Notes under the pieces: generated by a model
Database searches by the model: none
Told to the model about the DNA's origin: nothing
The model's input: the letters and a program-made list of their open reading frames with translations, nothing else
Shown: in pieces, positions 1 to 6,325 of the stretch
How the letters are laid out: each line of letters starts with the position of its first letter
Position numbering within the stretch: the first letter of the stretch is position 1
Assembly: GCA_021604885.1 (NCBI GenBank)
Contig: BQJV01000082.1
Coordinates: 1 to 10,036 of the forward strand
Origin: Acidimicrobiales bacterium
GTDB taxonomy: Bacteria; Actinomycetota; Acidimicrobiia; Acidimicrobiales; Aldehydirespiratoraceae
Direction: 5' to 3'
Length of the DNA stretch: 10,036 nt
Made by a program: the position numbers and the translations under genes

Positions 1-2
1 AG

Positions 3-521
3 TTCGACGGCTTCGCCGTCACCACGTTCGCGGCCGGCACCGAGGAGCTGTACGAGTGGCTCGACGGGAACGACGCGGTGCGCTTTCTCCCGGTCGACGT
101 CGTCAACTCGCCCGAGAACATCAGCCGCAATCGCGAGATGATCACGATCAACGGCGCGATGAGCATCGATTTGGCGGGCCAGGTCATCGCCGACACGATC
201 GACGGTCGCCAGTTCTCCGGCATCGGCGGCCACGAGGACTTCATCGCGGGAGCCGGGCTCGAGCTCTCGGACCGATCCCTGATCTGCCTGCCGTCCACCA
301 CCGAGGTCGACGGCCGCACGGTGTCGCGGATTGCGGGCGTCGCGGCGGCCGGGAGCATCGTGACGACGCCACGCCACCAGGTCGACGTCGTCATCACCGA
401 GTTCGGGGCCGCGGAGCTGGCCGGACAGACGGTGCGGGAACGAGCCCTCGCCCTCGCCGGCATCGCCCACCCGGACTTCCGTGACGACCTGCTCGAACAG
501 GCCGCCGACTGGCCGCGCTGA
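3..521 (+). CDS. Acetyl-CoA hydrolase/CoA-transferase family protein, C-terminal part (5' truncated by window edge)
   Basis: The frame is open from the window edge and gives the last 172 residues of a protein, ending in TGA at 519-521. The residues match the C-terminal domain of the acetyl-CoA hydrolase/4-hydroxybutyrate CoA-transferase family. Visible are the glycine-rich IGGHEDF stretch (about residues 73-79 of the visible part), followed by a CLPSTT strand and a conserved segment around TTPRHQVDVVITEFG. Family members move CoA between acyl-CoA and a carboxylic acid, or hydrolyse acyl-CoA, in the cytoplasm. The catalytic Glu normally lies upstream or near the domain boundary, and I cannot verify it here. 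The gene converges on the NTF2-like gene with a gap of only 15 bp and no clear terminator hairpin between them. The family call is secure; the acyl substrate is unknown. Confidence 0.88.
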   Translation, partial: FDGFAVTTFAAGTEELYEWLDGNDAVRFLPVDVVNSPENISRNREMITINGAMSIDLAGQVIADTIDGRQFSGIGGHEDFIAGAGLELSDRSLICLPSTTEVDGRTVSRIAGVAAAGSIVTTPRHQVDVVITEFGAAELAGQTVRERALALAGIAHPDFRDDLLEQAADWPR

Positions 522-536
522 TCGGGACGGTCCGGC

Positions 537-917
537 TCAGGTTTCGTCGGGCGGCTCGAGGAAGACGCGCTCGTTGACCATCAGGTCGTCGTCGCCGAAA
601 TCGAAGATCGCCCACAGCCGCCGCTCGAACGGCCGCCCGCTCGATGTCGGCGTCCCTCGCAGCCAGAACTCGATCTGCACGCGCCGCTCGTCGAGATGGG
701 TCAGCTCGATGAGCTCGTTGCGCTGATCGGGCACGAGCGTGCGTCCCTCGATCCAGTAACGCATGACGTCGTCGGCGCCGTCGTGGATCTCGCCGCCCGG
801 CAGCTCGTAGCGGGGGTGCCCGAACGTGGCCATCGTCCGATCCCACTCCTGCACGTTCTCGGACCGCATGTGCTCGATGACGACGGCCTCACGCCGTTCC
901 CGGCCGGTCGTGCTCAT
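537..917 (-). CDS. NTF2/SnoaL-like fold small protein
   Basis: This is a 126-residue protein of the size usual for a single-domain NTF2-like (SnoaL-type) alpha+beta barrel. An N-terminal helix (about residues 8-30, containing VVIEHMRSENVQEWDRTM) precedes a HPRYELPGGE segment. A helix after GADDVMRYW follows, and then C-terminal beta strands (VQIEFWLRGT, RRLWAIFDF). This order is typical of the family, whose members are cyclases, isomerases, dehydratases or ligand-binding proteins, so no reaction can be assigned. The ATG overlaps the TGA of the upstream DUF1905 gene in an ATGA at 914-917, which fixes the start and suggests translational coupling in a two-gene unit. The fold call is by eye and fairly confident; the function is open. 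Confidence 0.75.
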   Translation of the reverse strand: MSTTGRERREAVVIEHMRSENVQEWDRTMATFGHPRYELPGGEIHDGADDVMRYWIEGRTLVPDQRNELIELTHLDERRVQIEFWLRGTPTSSGRPFERRLWAIFDFGDDDLMVNERVFLEPPDET

Positions 918-1219
918 TCGGGCGCCACGTCGATCTCGAACGCCACAGCGTCACCCACGTCGATCTTCTCCTTGGCCCGGACCGCCTTCTTGAGGGGGAG
1001 CACGTAGGAGCCGGACTTCGAGTCGGGGAACACCGAGGTACGCCATTCGCTCGACCCGCAGCGCACCCGCACCTTCACCGAGCCGAATCCGCGACGAGGG
1101 AGTGCCATCTCCCGGATGTCCTCGCCGAGATCCTCGGGAAGGGTGACGAACACCCACGACGAGTCGTCGCGGGCGTCCCACTCGTAGAGCTCCGCCGAGA
1201 ACTCGAAGGTCGCGTCCAT
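914..1219 (-). CDS. DUF1905 domain protein
   Basis: This 101-residue protein is covered almost entirely by a DUF1905-type beta-barrel domain. It starts with the TFEFSAELYEWD strand, then SSWVFVTLPEDLGEDI, then a conserved basic stretch (RGFGSVKVRVRCGSSEWRTS), SYVLPLKKAVR and a final DVGDAVAFEIDV strand. The family is common in actinobacteria and is often fused to a YdeI-like domain; here it stands alone. Its biochemical role is not established. I chose the ATG at 1217-1219 because the domain begins at once after it. A longer form from the ATG at 1238-1240 would run over the start codon of the divergent hydrolase. No Shine-Dalgarno precedes the ATG, but a TACCGT hexamer lies 7 nt upstream, which suits a leaderless transcript. 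The gene is coupled to the downstream NTF2-like gene. Confidence 0.82.
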   Translation of the reverse strand: MDATFEFSAELYEWDARDDSSWVFVTLPEDLGEDIREMALPRRGFGSVKVRVRCGSSEWRTSVFPDSKSGSYVLPLKKAVRAKEKIDVGDAVAFEIDVAPE

Positions 1220-1238
1220 CCGTGCGACGGTAGTGGGC
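1220..1238. promoter_or_regulatory. Probable bidirectional leaderless promoter with overlapping -10 elements
   Basis: Only 19 bp separate the start codons of the divergent DUF1905 and hydrolase genes. On the minus strand TACCGT (1232-1227) matches TANNNT and ends 7 nt before the ATG at 1219. On the plus strand GACGGT (1226-1231) keeps the A at position 2 and the final T and also ends 7 nt before its ATG at 1239. The two hexamers overlap by five bases. Neither gene has a convincing Shine-Dalgarno. The promoter call is inferred from spacing and sequence; the minus side is better supported than the plus side. Confidence 0.45.
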
Positions 1239-1991
1239 ATGGACGTGACCATCGAACCCCTCGCCTGCGGCACCCTCACGGCCGGCCGGTCGATGTTCGA
1301 AGCGGGCGGGGACGACACCCCGATCGAGATCCCGGTGCCCGCCTGGCTCATCCGTCACGGCGACGAACTCGCCCTCTTCGACTGCGGCATGCACCGCGAT
1401 CTGACCGAGGCCGGCCCGGCCCGCGAGATCGTGGAGCTCTTCTTCGGTCTCGGTGTGGGCCCCGACGATCTGATCGGTGCGCAGCTCGAACAGGCCGGCG
1501 TCGACCCGGCCGACGTCGGCACCGTCATCCTGTCGCACCTCCACTTCGACCATGTCGGCGGCCTGGCACAACTTCCCGACGCCCGCGTGCTGGTGCAACG
1601 CGACGAGTGGCGGGCCGGGTTCGACGACGACCTGGCCGCGGCGAACTCGTTCAACCCGGACGACTACGACCTCGGCCACGACATCGTCCATGTCGACGGC
1701 GAACACGACGTGTTCGGCGATGGCCGGGTGGCGTGCATCCCGACCCCGGGCCACACGCCGGGCCACCAGTCACTGCGGGTGCGGCTCCACGACCGTGAGG
1801 TCGTGTTGTGCGCCGACTGTGCCTACTTCAGCACCACGATCGACGGCGGCCCGCTGCCCCCGATCGGACACGATCACGCGCAACAGGCGGTGAGCATCGA
1901 GCGGCTGCGGGCGCTTCGTCAGGCCGGCGCGTTGCTCGTGCCGGGCCACGACCCGACGGCGTTCGCCCGGCTTCCCGAGCGGCTTGTCTGA
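1239..1991 (+). CDS. Metallo-beta-lactamase-fold hydrolase, AiiA-type N-acyl homoserine lactonase candidate
   Basis: This 250-residue protein equals the usual length of AiiA-type lactonases and has the same motif order. The HLHFDH motif lies at residues 100-105 (H100, H102, D104, H105), with a third metal His in PTPGHTPGHQSL (H172). D193 is the bridging Asp, followed by Y196 (AiiA Asp191 and Tyr194 equivalents), and PGHD supplies H237. The SIERLRAL helix before the last motif is also shared. AiiA enzymes open the homoserine lactone ring of acyl-HSL signals with a dinuclear metal site. Related proteins cleave other lactones or esters, so the substrate is inferred. There is no signal peptide, so it should be cytoplasmic. 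The ATG at 1239 is preferred over a GTG at 1233 because it fits a leaderless start. It is divergent from the DUF1905 gene and convergent with the large operon. Confidence 0.83.
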   Translation: MDVTIEPLACGTLTAGRSMFEAGGDDTPIEIPVPAWLIRHGDELALFDCGMHRDLTEAGPAREIVELFFGLGVGPDDLIGAQLEQAGVDPADVGTVILSHLHFDHVGGLAQLPDARVLVQRDEWRAGFDDDLAAANSFNPDDYDLGHDIVHVDGEHDVFGDGRVACIPTPGHTPGHQSLRVRLHDREVVLCADCAYFSTTIDGGPLPPIGHDHAQQAVSIERLRALRQAGALLVPGHDPTAFARLPERLV

Positions 1992-2014
1992 TCGCGTGGA
2001 CACCCGCCGAGACC

Positions 2015-2040
2015 GCCGCCCGGGCTGAAGCCCGAGCGGC
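2015..2040. terminator. Hairpin between convergent genes, possible bidirectional terminator
   Basis: In the 72-bp gap between the converging lactonase-like and lipoprotein genes, GCCGC (2015-2019) and CGGGC (2021-2025) pair with GCCCG (2030-2034) and GCGGC (2036-2040). The loop is TGAA and there is one C/A mismatch (2020/2035). It is a 10-bp GC stem, symmetric enough to work from both sides. No T-tract follows on either strand, so it is not a canonical intrinsic terminator; U-poor hairpins are common at gene ends in GC-rich actinobacteria. Confidence 0.5.
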
Positions 2041-2063
2041 GATCCGGTGGAGGGAATTTCAGA

Positions 2064-3305
2064 TCAGCCTTCGGGGCCTCGCACGGCCTCGAGATAGATC
2101 GACCGGTCGTAGACCTGGTCTTCCGGGATGATCTCGTCGTATTCGAGCACGCCGTACTCCATGAAGAAGCCCTGGGCTCGCTCGGACGTACCTTCGCCCA
2201 TCTCCCAGTCCATCAGCGTCTCCGGCGTACCGGTGAAGGCTTCGAGCGGGATGTCGGCGACATCGGCGAGCACCTGGAGCTCCTCGACGTTGTTCGTCTT
2301 GTAGCCCTCGGCGAGGTACGTGTTCATCGTCCGGATGAGTGCCCGGATGAAGGCGACGGCCACCTCACGACGGTCCTCACGGAAGCACGAGGAGGCGTAG
2401 AGGCCACCGAGCGCTTCGCCCGGAGGCTGCGTCGCGACGAGCACGAAGTCCGGGTTGTCCGCGAGCTGGCTCCAGATCGGGTCCAGCACCCAAGCGGACT
2501 GCACGGCGCCGTTCTCGAGCGCCAACGGCAGGTCAGCGGACGGGATCACTTCCAGATCGAGGTCGAGCAGGCTGACACCGGCCTCCTGGAACGCGAGCCC
2601 GATCGGGTAGTTGATCACCGATCCGAGCGCCACGGCGGTGCCGAGGGTCGTCCCTTCCAACTCGGTGAGGTCGGGATCGTCGGGGTTCGTGAAGGCATCG
2701 GCGCGAGCCCAGAGGCCCGTCTGATCGATGCTGGTGTCACCGGCGTCCGGCGGGAAGTAGTTCCCGATCACCTGCTTGACGGTGAGCCCGGCGGAGATTC
2801 CGTTGTGGAGTGACGCCTCTGTGCCGCCGACGGTGATGTCGACCGTGCAATCCTCCATCTGGACGATGCCGTCGGCCAGCGACACGCCGGTCACGACCTC
2901 CACGTCGAGGTTCTCCTTCTCGAACTCACCCAACTCGAGGGCGAGGACGTAGGGAGCGGTGAACTCGAAGCCCCAGAAGTTGGTCGCAAGGCGAACGCTG
3001 GCGCGCTCCTCCAGCGGCTGCGGAGCCGGGTAGCCGGGCTCGCAGCGAGCGACGTCGCGGTCCGGGCTCAGGTCGGTGACCGCACCCTCGCCGCATCCGG
3101 CCAACGGATCGGCGTCTTCGCCACCGTCGTCGCCGTCGTCGGACGAGTCATCGCCCGAGGAGTCGTCACCGGACGAATCCGATGCGTCATCTCCCGGTTC
3201 CGGATCCGAGCCCTCGTCGTCATCACCACACGCACTGGCGATGACCGCGAAGACAAGTAGGAGGCCCAAAATCTTGAGCCACCAGTCCTTCCTCGTTCCC
3301 CTCAT
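2064..3305 (-). CDS. ABC importer substrate-binding lipoprotein, nitrate/sulfonate/taurine (NMT1/THI5-like) type
   Basis: This is a 413-residue exported lipoprotein that should capture the substrate outside the membrane and deliver it to the neighbouring permease. The signal peptide has MRGTRK, a hydrophobic core (about residues 10-22) and a lipobox ASAC with Cys26 as the lipidated residue. Residues 27-66 form a very acidic Asp/Ser/Gly linker. The binding domain starts near 102 (VRLATNFWGFEFTAPYVLALELGEFEKENLDVEVV), with a family-like DITVGGTEASLHNGI stretch (157-170) and an IPSADLPLALENGAVQSAW stretch (254-272). Four Cys lie in the mature part (71, 88, 153, 307), so disulfides are possible. 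The ATG at 3303-3305 follows a purine-rich GAGGGAG ribosome site and gives the signal peptide directly; a longer frame upstream adds 37 non-signal residues. It is the last operon gene. The family suggests a small organic anion or aromatic ligand, but the ligand is unknown. Confidence 0.88.
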   Translation of the reverse strand: MRGTRKDWWLKILGLLLVFAVIASACGDDDEGSDPEPGDDASDSSGDDSSGDDSSDDGDDGGEDADPLAGCGEGAVTDLSPDRDVARCEPGYPAPQPLEERASVRLATNFWGFEFTAPYVLALELGEFEKENLDVEVVTGVSLADGIVQMEDCTVDITVGGTEASLHNGISAGLTVKQVIGNYFPPDAGDTSIDQTGLWARADAFTNPDDPDLTELEGTTLGTAVALGSVINYPIGLAFQEAGVSLLDLDLEVIPSADLPLALENGAVQSAWVLDPIWSQLADNPDFVLVATQPPGEALGGLYASSCFREDRREVAVAFIRALIRTMNTYLAEGYKTNNVEELQVLADVADIPLEAFTGTPETLMDWEMGEGTSERAQGFFMEYGVLEYDEIIPEDQVYDRSIYLEAVRGPEG

Positions 3306-3396
3306 GGTTTTCTCCCTCTCTTGTGGTTCTTCTCCGTGGAACTTCACGGTCTTGTTCGGTCCGGTCGGACCGAGTCCTTGTCTCGACGCCGGGCCG
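3306..3396 (-). promoter_or_regulatory. Leader between permease and lipoprotein genes with two hairpins and a strong ribosome site
   Basis: This 91-nt spacer is one of only two non-overlapping junctions in the operon. It holds a 7-bp perfect stem (3356-3362 with 3367-3373, GGTC/GACC tetraloop) and a second 5-bp stem (3334-3338 with 3345-3349, 6-nt loop). A GAGAGGGAG purine tract then lies just before the ATG of the binding-protein gene. Neither hairpin has a U-tract. In importer operons such elements often protect or process mRNA so that the binding protein is made in excess; a separate promoter is also possible, but I see no clear one. Confidence 0.45.
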
Positions 3397-4293
3397 CTAT
3401 CCCTGGCCCGGCGCATTGTCCTCGGGGGCCCAGGGGATCAGCAGTCGGCCGATCCACCGGACCACGAGCGTGAACAGCAACCCGAGCAGTGCAGCAAGCG
3501 CGATGCCGACGTAGGTGAGCTCGGGAATCAGCAGGGTGCGGCCCCGCTCGATCAGCGATCCGATGCCGCCCTGGCTCGGGATGACGAGCTCCACACCGAT
3601 GAGGATCAGCACCGCGACGCCGGCCGCGATACGGAGCCCGACGAAGATCTGGGGCAACGACCCCGGCAGCAGGACGTGGCGGAACATCTGCCATCGACTC
3701 ACACCGAAGCTCATCGCGGCTTCGCGGTAGCCCTCGGGCACCGCCATGATCGCGGCCATCGTCGAGATCCACACGAAGAAGAAGACCGTCACGGCGATCA
3801 GCATCACCCTCGGTCGCTCGTCGAATCCGAAGATCGTGAGGAACAGGGGCAGCAACGCGAGCTTCGGCACCGTGTACAGCGCGGTGAGCAACGGGTCGAG
3901 CGCCGCCCGCACGAGGCGGGACATGCCCATCGCCAGGCCGATGAACACCCCGGCGCCGGCGCCGAGGGCGAACCCGATGAGCATTCGGCGGGTACTGGTC
4001 CAGACGTCACGCCAGAAGTCGGCCTCGCGGAGCTTCTCCGACGTGACGATCTCGTAGGGGGACGCGTAGAAGCGCTGATCGATCTTCCAGTAGCCGAGCA
4101 GGTTCCACTCGTAGTGGTGTGCGAGCTGCCAGAGGAGAAGGAGCGCCGCCGGCACGCCGATGGCGAGGGCGCGCTCGGCGGCCTTGCGGTTCCGCACGTG
4201 CGCGCGGGGCTTGATCTCGGCGACCCCTGGCTCACGCCGGAGGACGCGCGGCCCACGCTTGTCGACGGTCGTGTTCGGGTCCGTGTTCGTCAT
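3397..4293 (-). CDS. ABC importer permease (SsuC/TauC-type, BPD_transp_1)
   Basis: This 298-residue integral membrane protein is a close match in layout to SsuC/TauC-type permeases. After a charged cytoplasmic N-terminus (1-40), hydrophobic segments lie at about 42-58, 105-125, 141-157, 162-185, 218-240 and 260-280. The coupling-helix EAA motif is clear: EAAMSFG begins at residue 191 and the conserved LLP follows at 208-210. This loop docks on the ATPase. No second permease gene is present, so the transporter probably uses a homodimer of this protein. The ATG at 4291-4293 overlaps the TGA of the ATPase gene (ATGA), which sets the start and suggests coupled translation. The N-terminal extension before the first membrane helix is somewhat long but soluble and charged. 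The family is secure; the substrate is unknown. Confidence 0.92.
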   Translation of the reverse strand: MTNTDPNTTVDKRGPRVLRREPGVAEIKPRAHVRNRKAAERALAIGVPAALLLLWQLAHHYEWNLLGYWKIDQRFYASPYEIVTSEKLREADFWRDVWTSTRRMLIGFALGAGAGVFIGLAMGMSRLVRAALDPLLTALYTVPKLALLPLFLTIFGFDERPRVMLIAVTVFFFVWISTMAAIMAVPEGYREAAMSFGVSRWQMFRHVLLPGSLPQIFVGLRIAAGVAVLILIGVELVIPSQGGIGSLIERGRTLLIPELTYVGIALAALLGLLFTLVVRWIGRLLIPWAPEDNAPGQG

Positions 4294-5111
4294 CGCTCAT
4301 CACCTTCCTCTTCGACGGTCCGCAACTCGTTGAGGTACTGCTCGACCTGGAGCTTCAGGTGATCCCAGAGCCCGGCCTTGAACTCGTTGAACTCGGGCTC
4401 GGCGCGCAGCTCCGGAGTCCGCGGCCGATCGAAGGGCACCTGCACGGACTCGAGCATGCGGCCCGGGCGAGCCGTCATCACGAGCACGCGATCACCCAAG
4501 ACGATCGCCTCCTCGAGGCTGTGGGTGATGAAGAGCACCGTGCGCTTGTCCGCCTCCCAGAGTGCGAGGAGCTCCTCCTGGAGGATCTGCCGGAGCTGGG
4601 CGTCGAGCGCCGCGAACGGTTCGTCCATCAGGAGGATCTCGGGCTCGACCGCGAGCGCTCGTGCGATCGCGACCCGCTGACGCATGCCGCCGGAGAGCTT
4701 GTCGGGATACGCGTTTCGGAACTCCGTGAGCCCGAGTCGGCCGAGCCAGAACAGCGCCTTTTCACGGGCGTCCCGCTTGGACATGCCGCCGACCTCGAGC
4801 CCGAAGCGGACGTTGGCCTCCACGGTCTTCCACGGATAGATGCCGTAGTCCTGGAACACCATGGCGATCGGCGTCTTCGACGTGCCGGCGAGGTCGACTT
4901 CGACGGCGCCGGCCGATGGTCGGAGCAGCCCGGCGACGATGCGCAGGAAGGTGGACTTCCCGCAGCCGGACGGACCGACGATGCAGCAGAACTCCCCATC
5001 GGCGATGTCGAGGTCGAACGGTCCGAGCGCGTGCACCGGATTGTCGGTCTCGGCGGCGAAGACGCGTTCCACGGAACGAGCCGAGATCTTGGGGCGAGTG
5101 GTGTCGGTCAT
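4290..5111 (-). CDS. ABC importer ATP-binding protein (SsuB/TauB-type)
   Basis: This 273-residue cytoplasmic ATPase has a complete set of motifs. Walker A is GPSGCGKST at 46-54, the Q-loop is FQDYGIYPW (Gln87), and the signature is LSGGMRQR at 139-146. Walker B is ILLMDEP at 159-165 with catalytic Glu164, the D-loop is ALD at 168-170, and the switch His is His197 in ITHSLEEA. The C-terminal part (VQVPFDRPRTPELR, about 224-237) is typical of the nitrate/sulfonate/taurine group. It energises the adjacent permease. The ATG at 5109-5111 overlaps the TGA of the aminotransferase gene and begins just before the first ABC strand. The same frame stays open for about 150 codons upstream, but that region is the aminotransferase gene read in another frame. 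Confidence 0.94.
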   Translation of the reverse strand: MTDTTRPKISARSVERVFAAETDNPVHALGPFDLDIADGEFCCIVGPSGCGKSTFLRIVAGLLRPSAGAVEVDLAGTSKTPIAMVFQDYGIYPWKTVEANVRFGLEVGGMSKRDAREKALFWLGRLGLTEFRNAYPDKLSGGMRQRVAIARALAVEPEILLMDEPFAALDAQLRQILQEELLALWEADKRTVLFITHSLEEAIVLGDRVLVMTARPGRMLESVQVPFDRPRTPELRAEPEFNEFKAGLWDHLKLQVEQYLNELRTVEEEGDER

Positions 5112-6325
5112 GTCGATGAGTCTCGCAGTGCTCGGCCCAACGCGGCGATGCCCTGGGTGATCTCGTCCACGCTCGGGAGGCTGAAAGCGAGGCGCAGGAA
5201 CTGGCGACCCGAGCCGTCGTCGGTGAACCGCTCGCCGGGGCGACAGAAGACGCCCTCGCGCTGCACGGCCTCGGCCGCCCGGTCCCAGTCGACGCCGTCG
5301 CCGAGCTCGAGCCAGAGGAAGAACGAGCCCTCGGGCACCCGGAAGGTCAGGTACTCCGAACAGTGCTCCTGCAGGGCGGTCACCGCCGCGTCCCGCTTGG
5401 CCCGGTAGACGTCCTGGAGGGTCGCCACCTGGGGGCCGTGGTGGCCGCCCTCGAGGTAGCGGGCCATGACTCGGGCGAGGAACTGGCTCACGCCGAGGTC
5501 CTCCCGCACCGCGGCGAGCCCGCCGATCACGTCGGGGTGGCCGACCATCCAACCGAGACGCAGCCCGGGCGCCACGGTCTTGGAGAAGCTGTCCGACTGC
5601 ATGACGAGGCCGGTCTCGTCCATGCTGAGCAGCGTCGGCGGGGACTCCCCGTCGTACCGAAGGTCGTAGTAGACGTTGTCCTCGATCACGACGAGATCAT
5701 GGCGATCGGCCAGCTCGAGCAGGCGCTCCCGGCGTGCATGGGGCATCGACATCCCGGTCGGCAGCTGGAACGTCGCGATCGTGTAGACGAGCTTCGGGCG
5801 CAACCCGCGTGCCGCCGCCGCGGCGATCGCGTCATCGAGCGCACGCACATCGAGACCGTCGGCGTCAACGGGAACCGCAACGACCTCCGCCCCGGTGCCG
5901 GCCAGGAACGACGACGCGTACGGGAAGGTGACCGCCTCGATGAAGACGGCGTCGCCCGGCCCGGCGAACGCCCGAGCCGCGAGAGACAAGGCCTGGACTG
6001 CACCGGACGTGAGGATCAGGTTGTCTGCGTCGAAGTCCCGGCCGTCGCGCACATTGAGTCGATCGGCGAGAGCGGTCCGCAGGCCACGGAAGCCGTAGAC
6101 CAGCTCCTCGTAGCCGGTGTCCGGGTCGAAGTAGCTGAGCGCGTCGCCGCCCACTTCCTCGAGCACCTCGTGTGAGAGCCGCTCGAGCAGGTCGAGCGGG
6201 TACGTCGCGGGGTCTGGGTTGCCCTGATCGAAGTTGAAGAAGATCGGACGCTCGGGGCTCGGGAAGAAGAGCGGAGGTCCGCCCGCGGCGGCCGGCGCGT
6301 ACAGGCTGGCGATGTCACGGCTCAT
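5108..6325 (-). CDS. PLP-dependent aminotransferase, fold type I (2-aminoadipate aminotransferase-like)
   Basis: This 405-residue enzyme has the class I/II aminotransferase fold. Lys249 in SDSFSKTVAPGLRLGW is the Schiff-base lysine. EDNVYYDLRY places Asp216 (pairs with the PLP ring nitrogen) and Tyr220, and Arg378 in FLRLAF is the likely carboxylate-binding arginine. SYFDPDTGYEEL (64-75) is the N-terminal substrate-loop region. The overall pattern resembles the LysN/Aro8 and MocR aminotransferase group, but there is no GntR-type DNA-binding domain, so it is an enzyme and not a MocR regulator. The usual NPTG motif reads LPTG at residues 188-191 (FQLPTG), so the Asn that normally contacts the PLP hydroxyl is Leu. 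The ATG at 6323-6325 overlaps the stop of the AhpD-RidA gene. The amino donor and acceptor are unknown. An imine-handling Rid domain next door fits an aminotransferase, but see that entry for its altered residues. Confidence 0.9.
   Translation of the reverse strand: MSRDIASLYAPAAAGGPPLFFPSPERPIFFNFDQGNPDPATYPLDLLERLSHEVLEEVGGDALSYFDPDTGYEELVYGFRGLRTALADRLNVRDGRDFDADNLILTSGAVQALSLAARAFAGPGDAVFIEAVTFPYASSFLAGTGAEVVAVPVDADGLDVRALDDAIAAAAARGLRPKLVYTIATFQLPTGMSMPHARRERLLELADRHDLVVIEDNVYYDLRYDGESPPTLLSMDETGLVMQSDSFSKTVAPGLRLGWMVGHPDVIGGLAAVREDLGVSQFLARVMARYLEGGHHGPQVATLQDVYRAKRDAAVTALQEHCSEYLTFRVPEGSFFLWLELGDGVDWDRAAEAVQREGVFCRPGERFTDDGSGRQFLRLAFSLPSVDEITQGIAALGRALRDSST

Noticed and set aside
522..536. 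Terminator between the CoA-transferase and NTF2-like genes
   Set aside because: The 15-bp gap has no stable stem; only weak, broken pairing into the coding ends can be drawn.
951..1766. Minus-strand open frame opposite the lactonase-like gene
   Set aside because: The plus strand carries all metal ligands of the metallo-beta-lactamase fold; the antisense product has no motif.
3306..3416. Longer N-terminus for the binding lipoprotein
   Set aside because: It would place 37 polar residues ahead of a normal lipoprotein signal peptide and would overlap the permease end; the ATG at 3305 has a strong ribosome site.
3076..4362. Long plus-strand open frame (428 codons) opposite the lipoprotein and permease genes
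   Set aside because: Its product is low-complexity and rich in Ser, Pro, Glu, Arg and His, with no domain. The minus strand encodes clear ABC permease and binding-protein motifs over the same bases.
4359..5408. Plus-strand open frame opposite the ATPase and aminotransferase genes
   Set aside because: It is antisense to complete Walker A, signature and Walker B motifs; its own product shows no recognisable fold. GC-rich codon bias opens the opposite frame.
5112..5552. Upstream extension of the ATPase frame
   Set aside because: The extra residues are Arg/Pro/Gly-rich and overlap the aminotransferase C-terminus in another frame; the ATGA overlap gives a better start.
5108..6325. MocR-type regulator
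   Set aside because: The aminotransferase part resembles MocR proteins, but no GntR-type DNA-binding domain precedes it and the upstream junction is a tight ATGA overlap.
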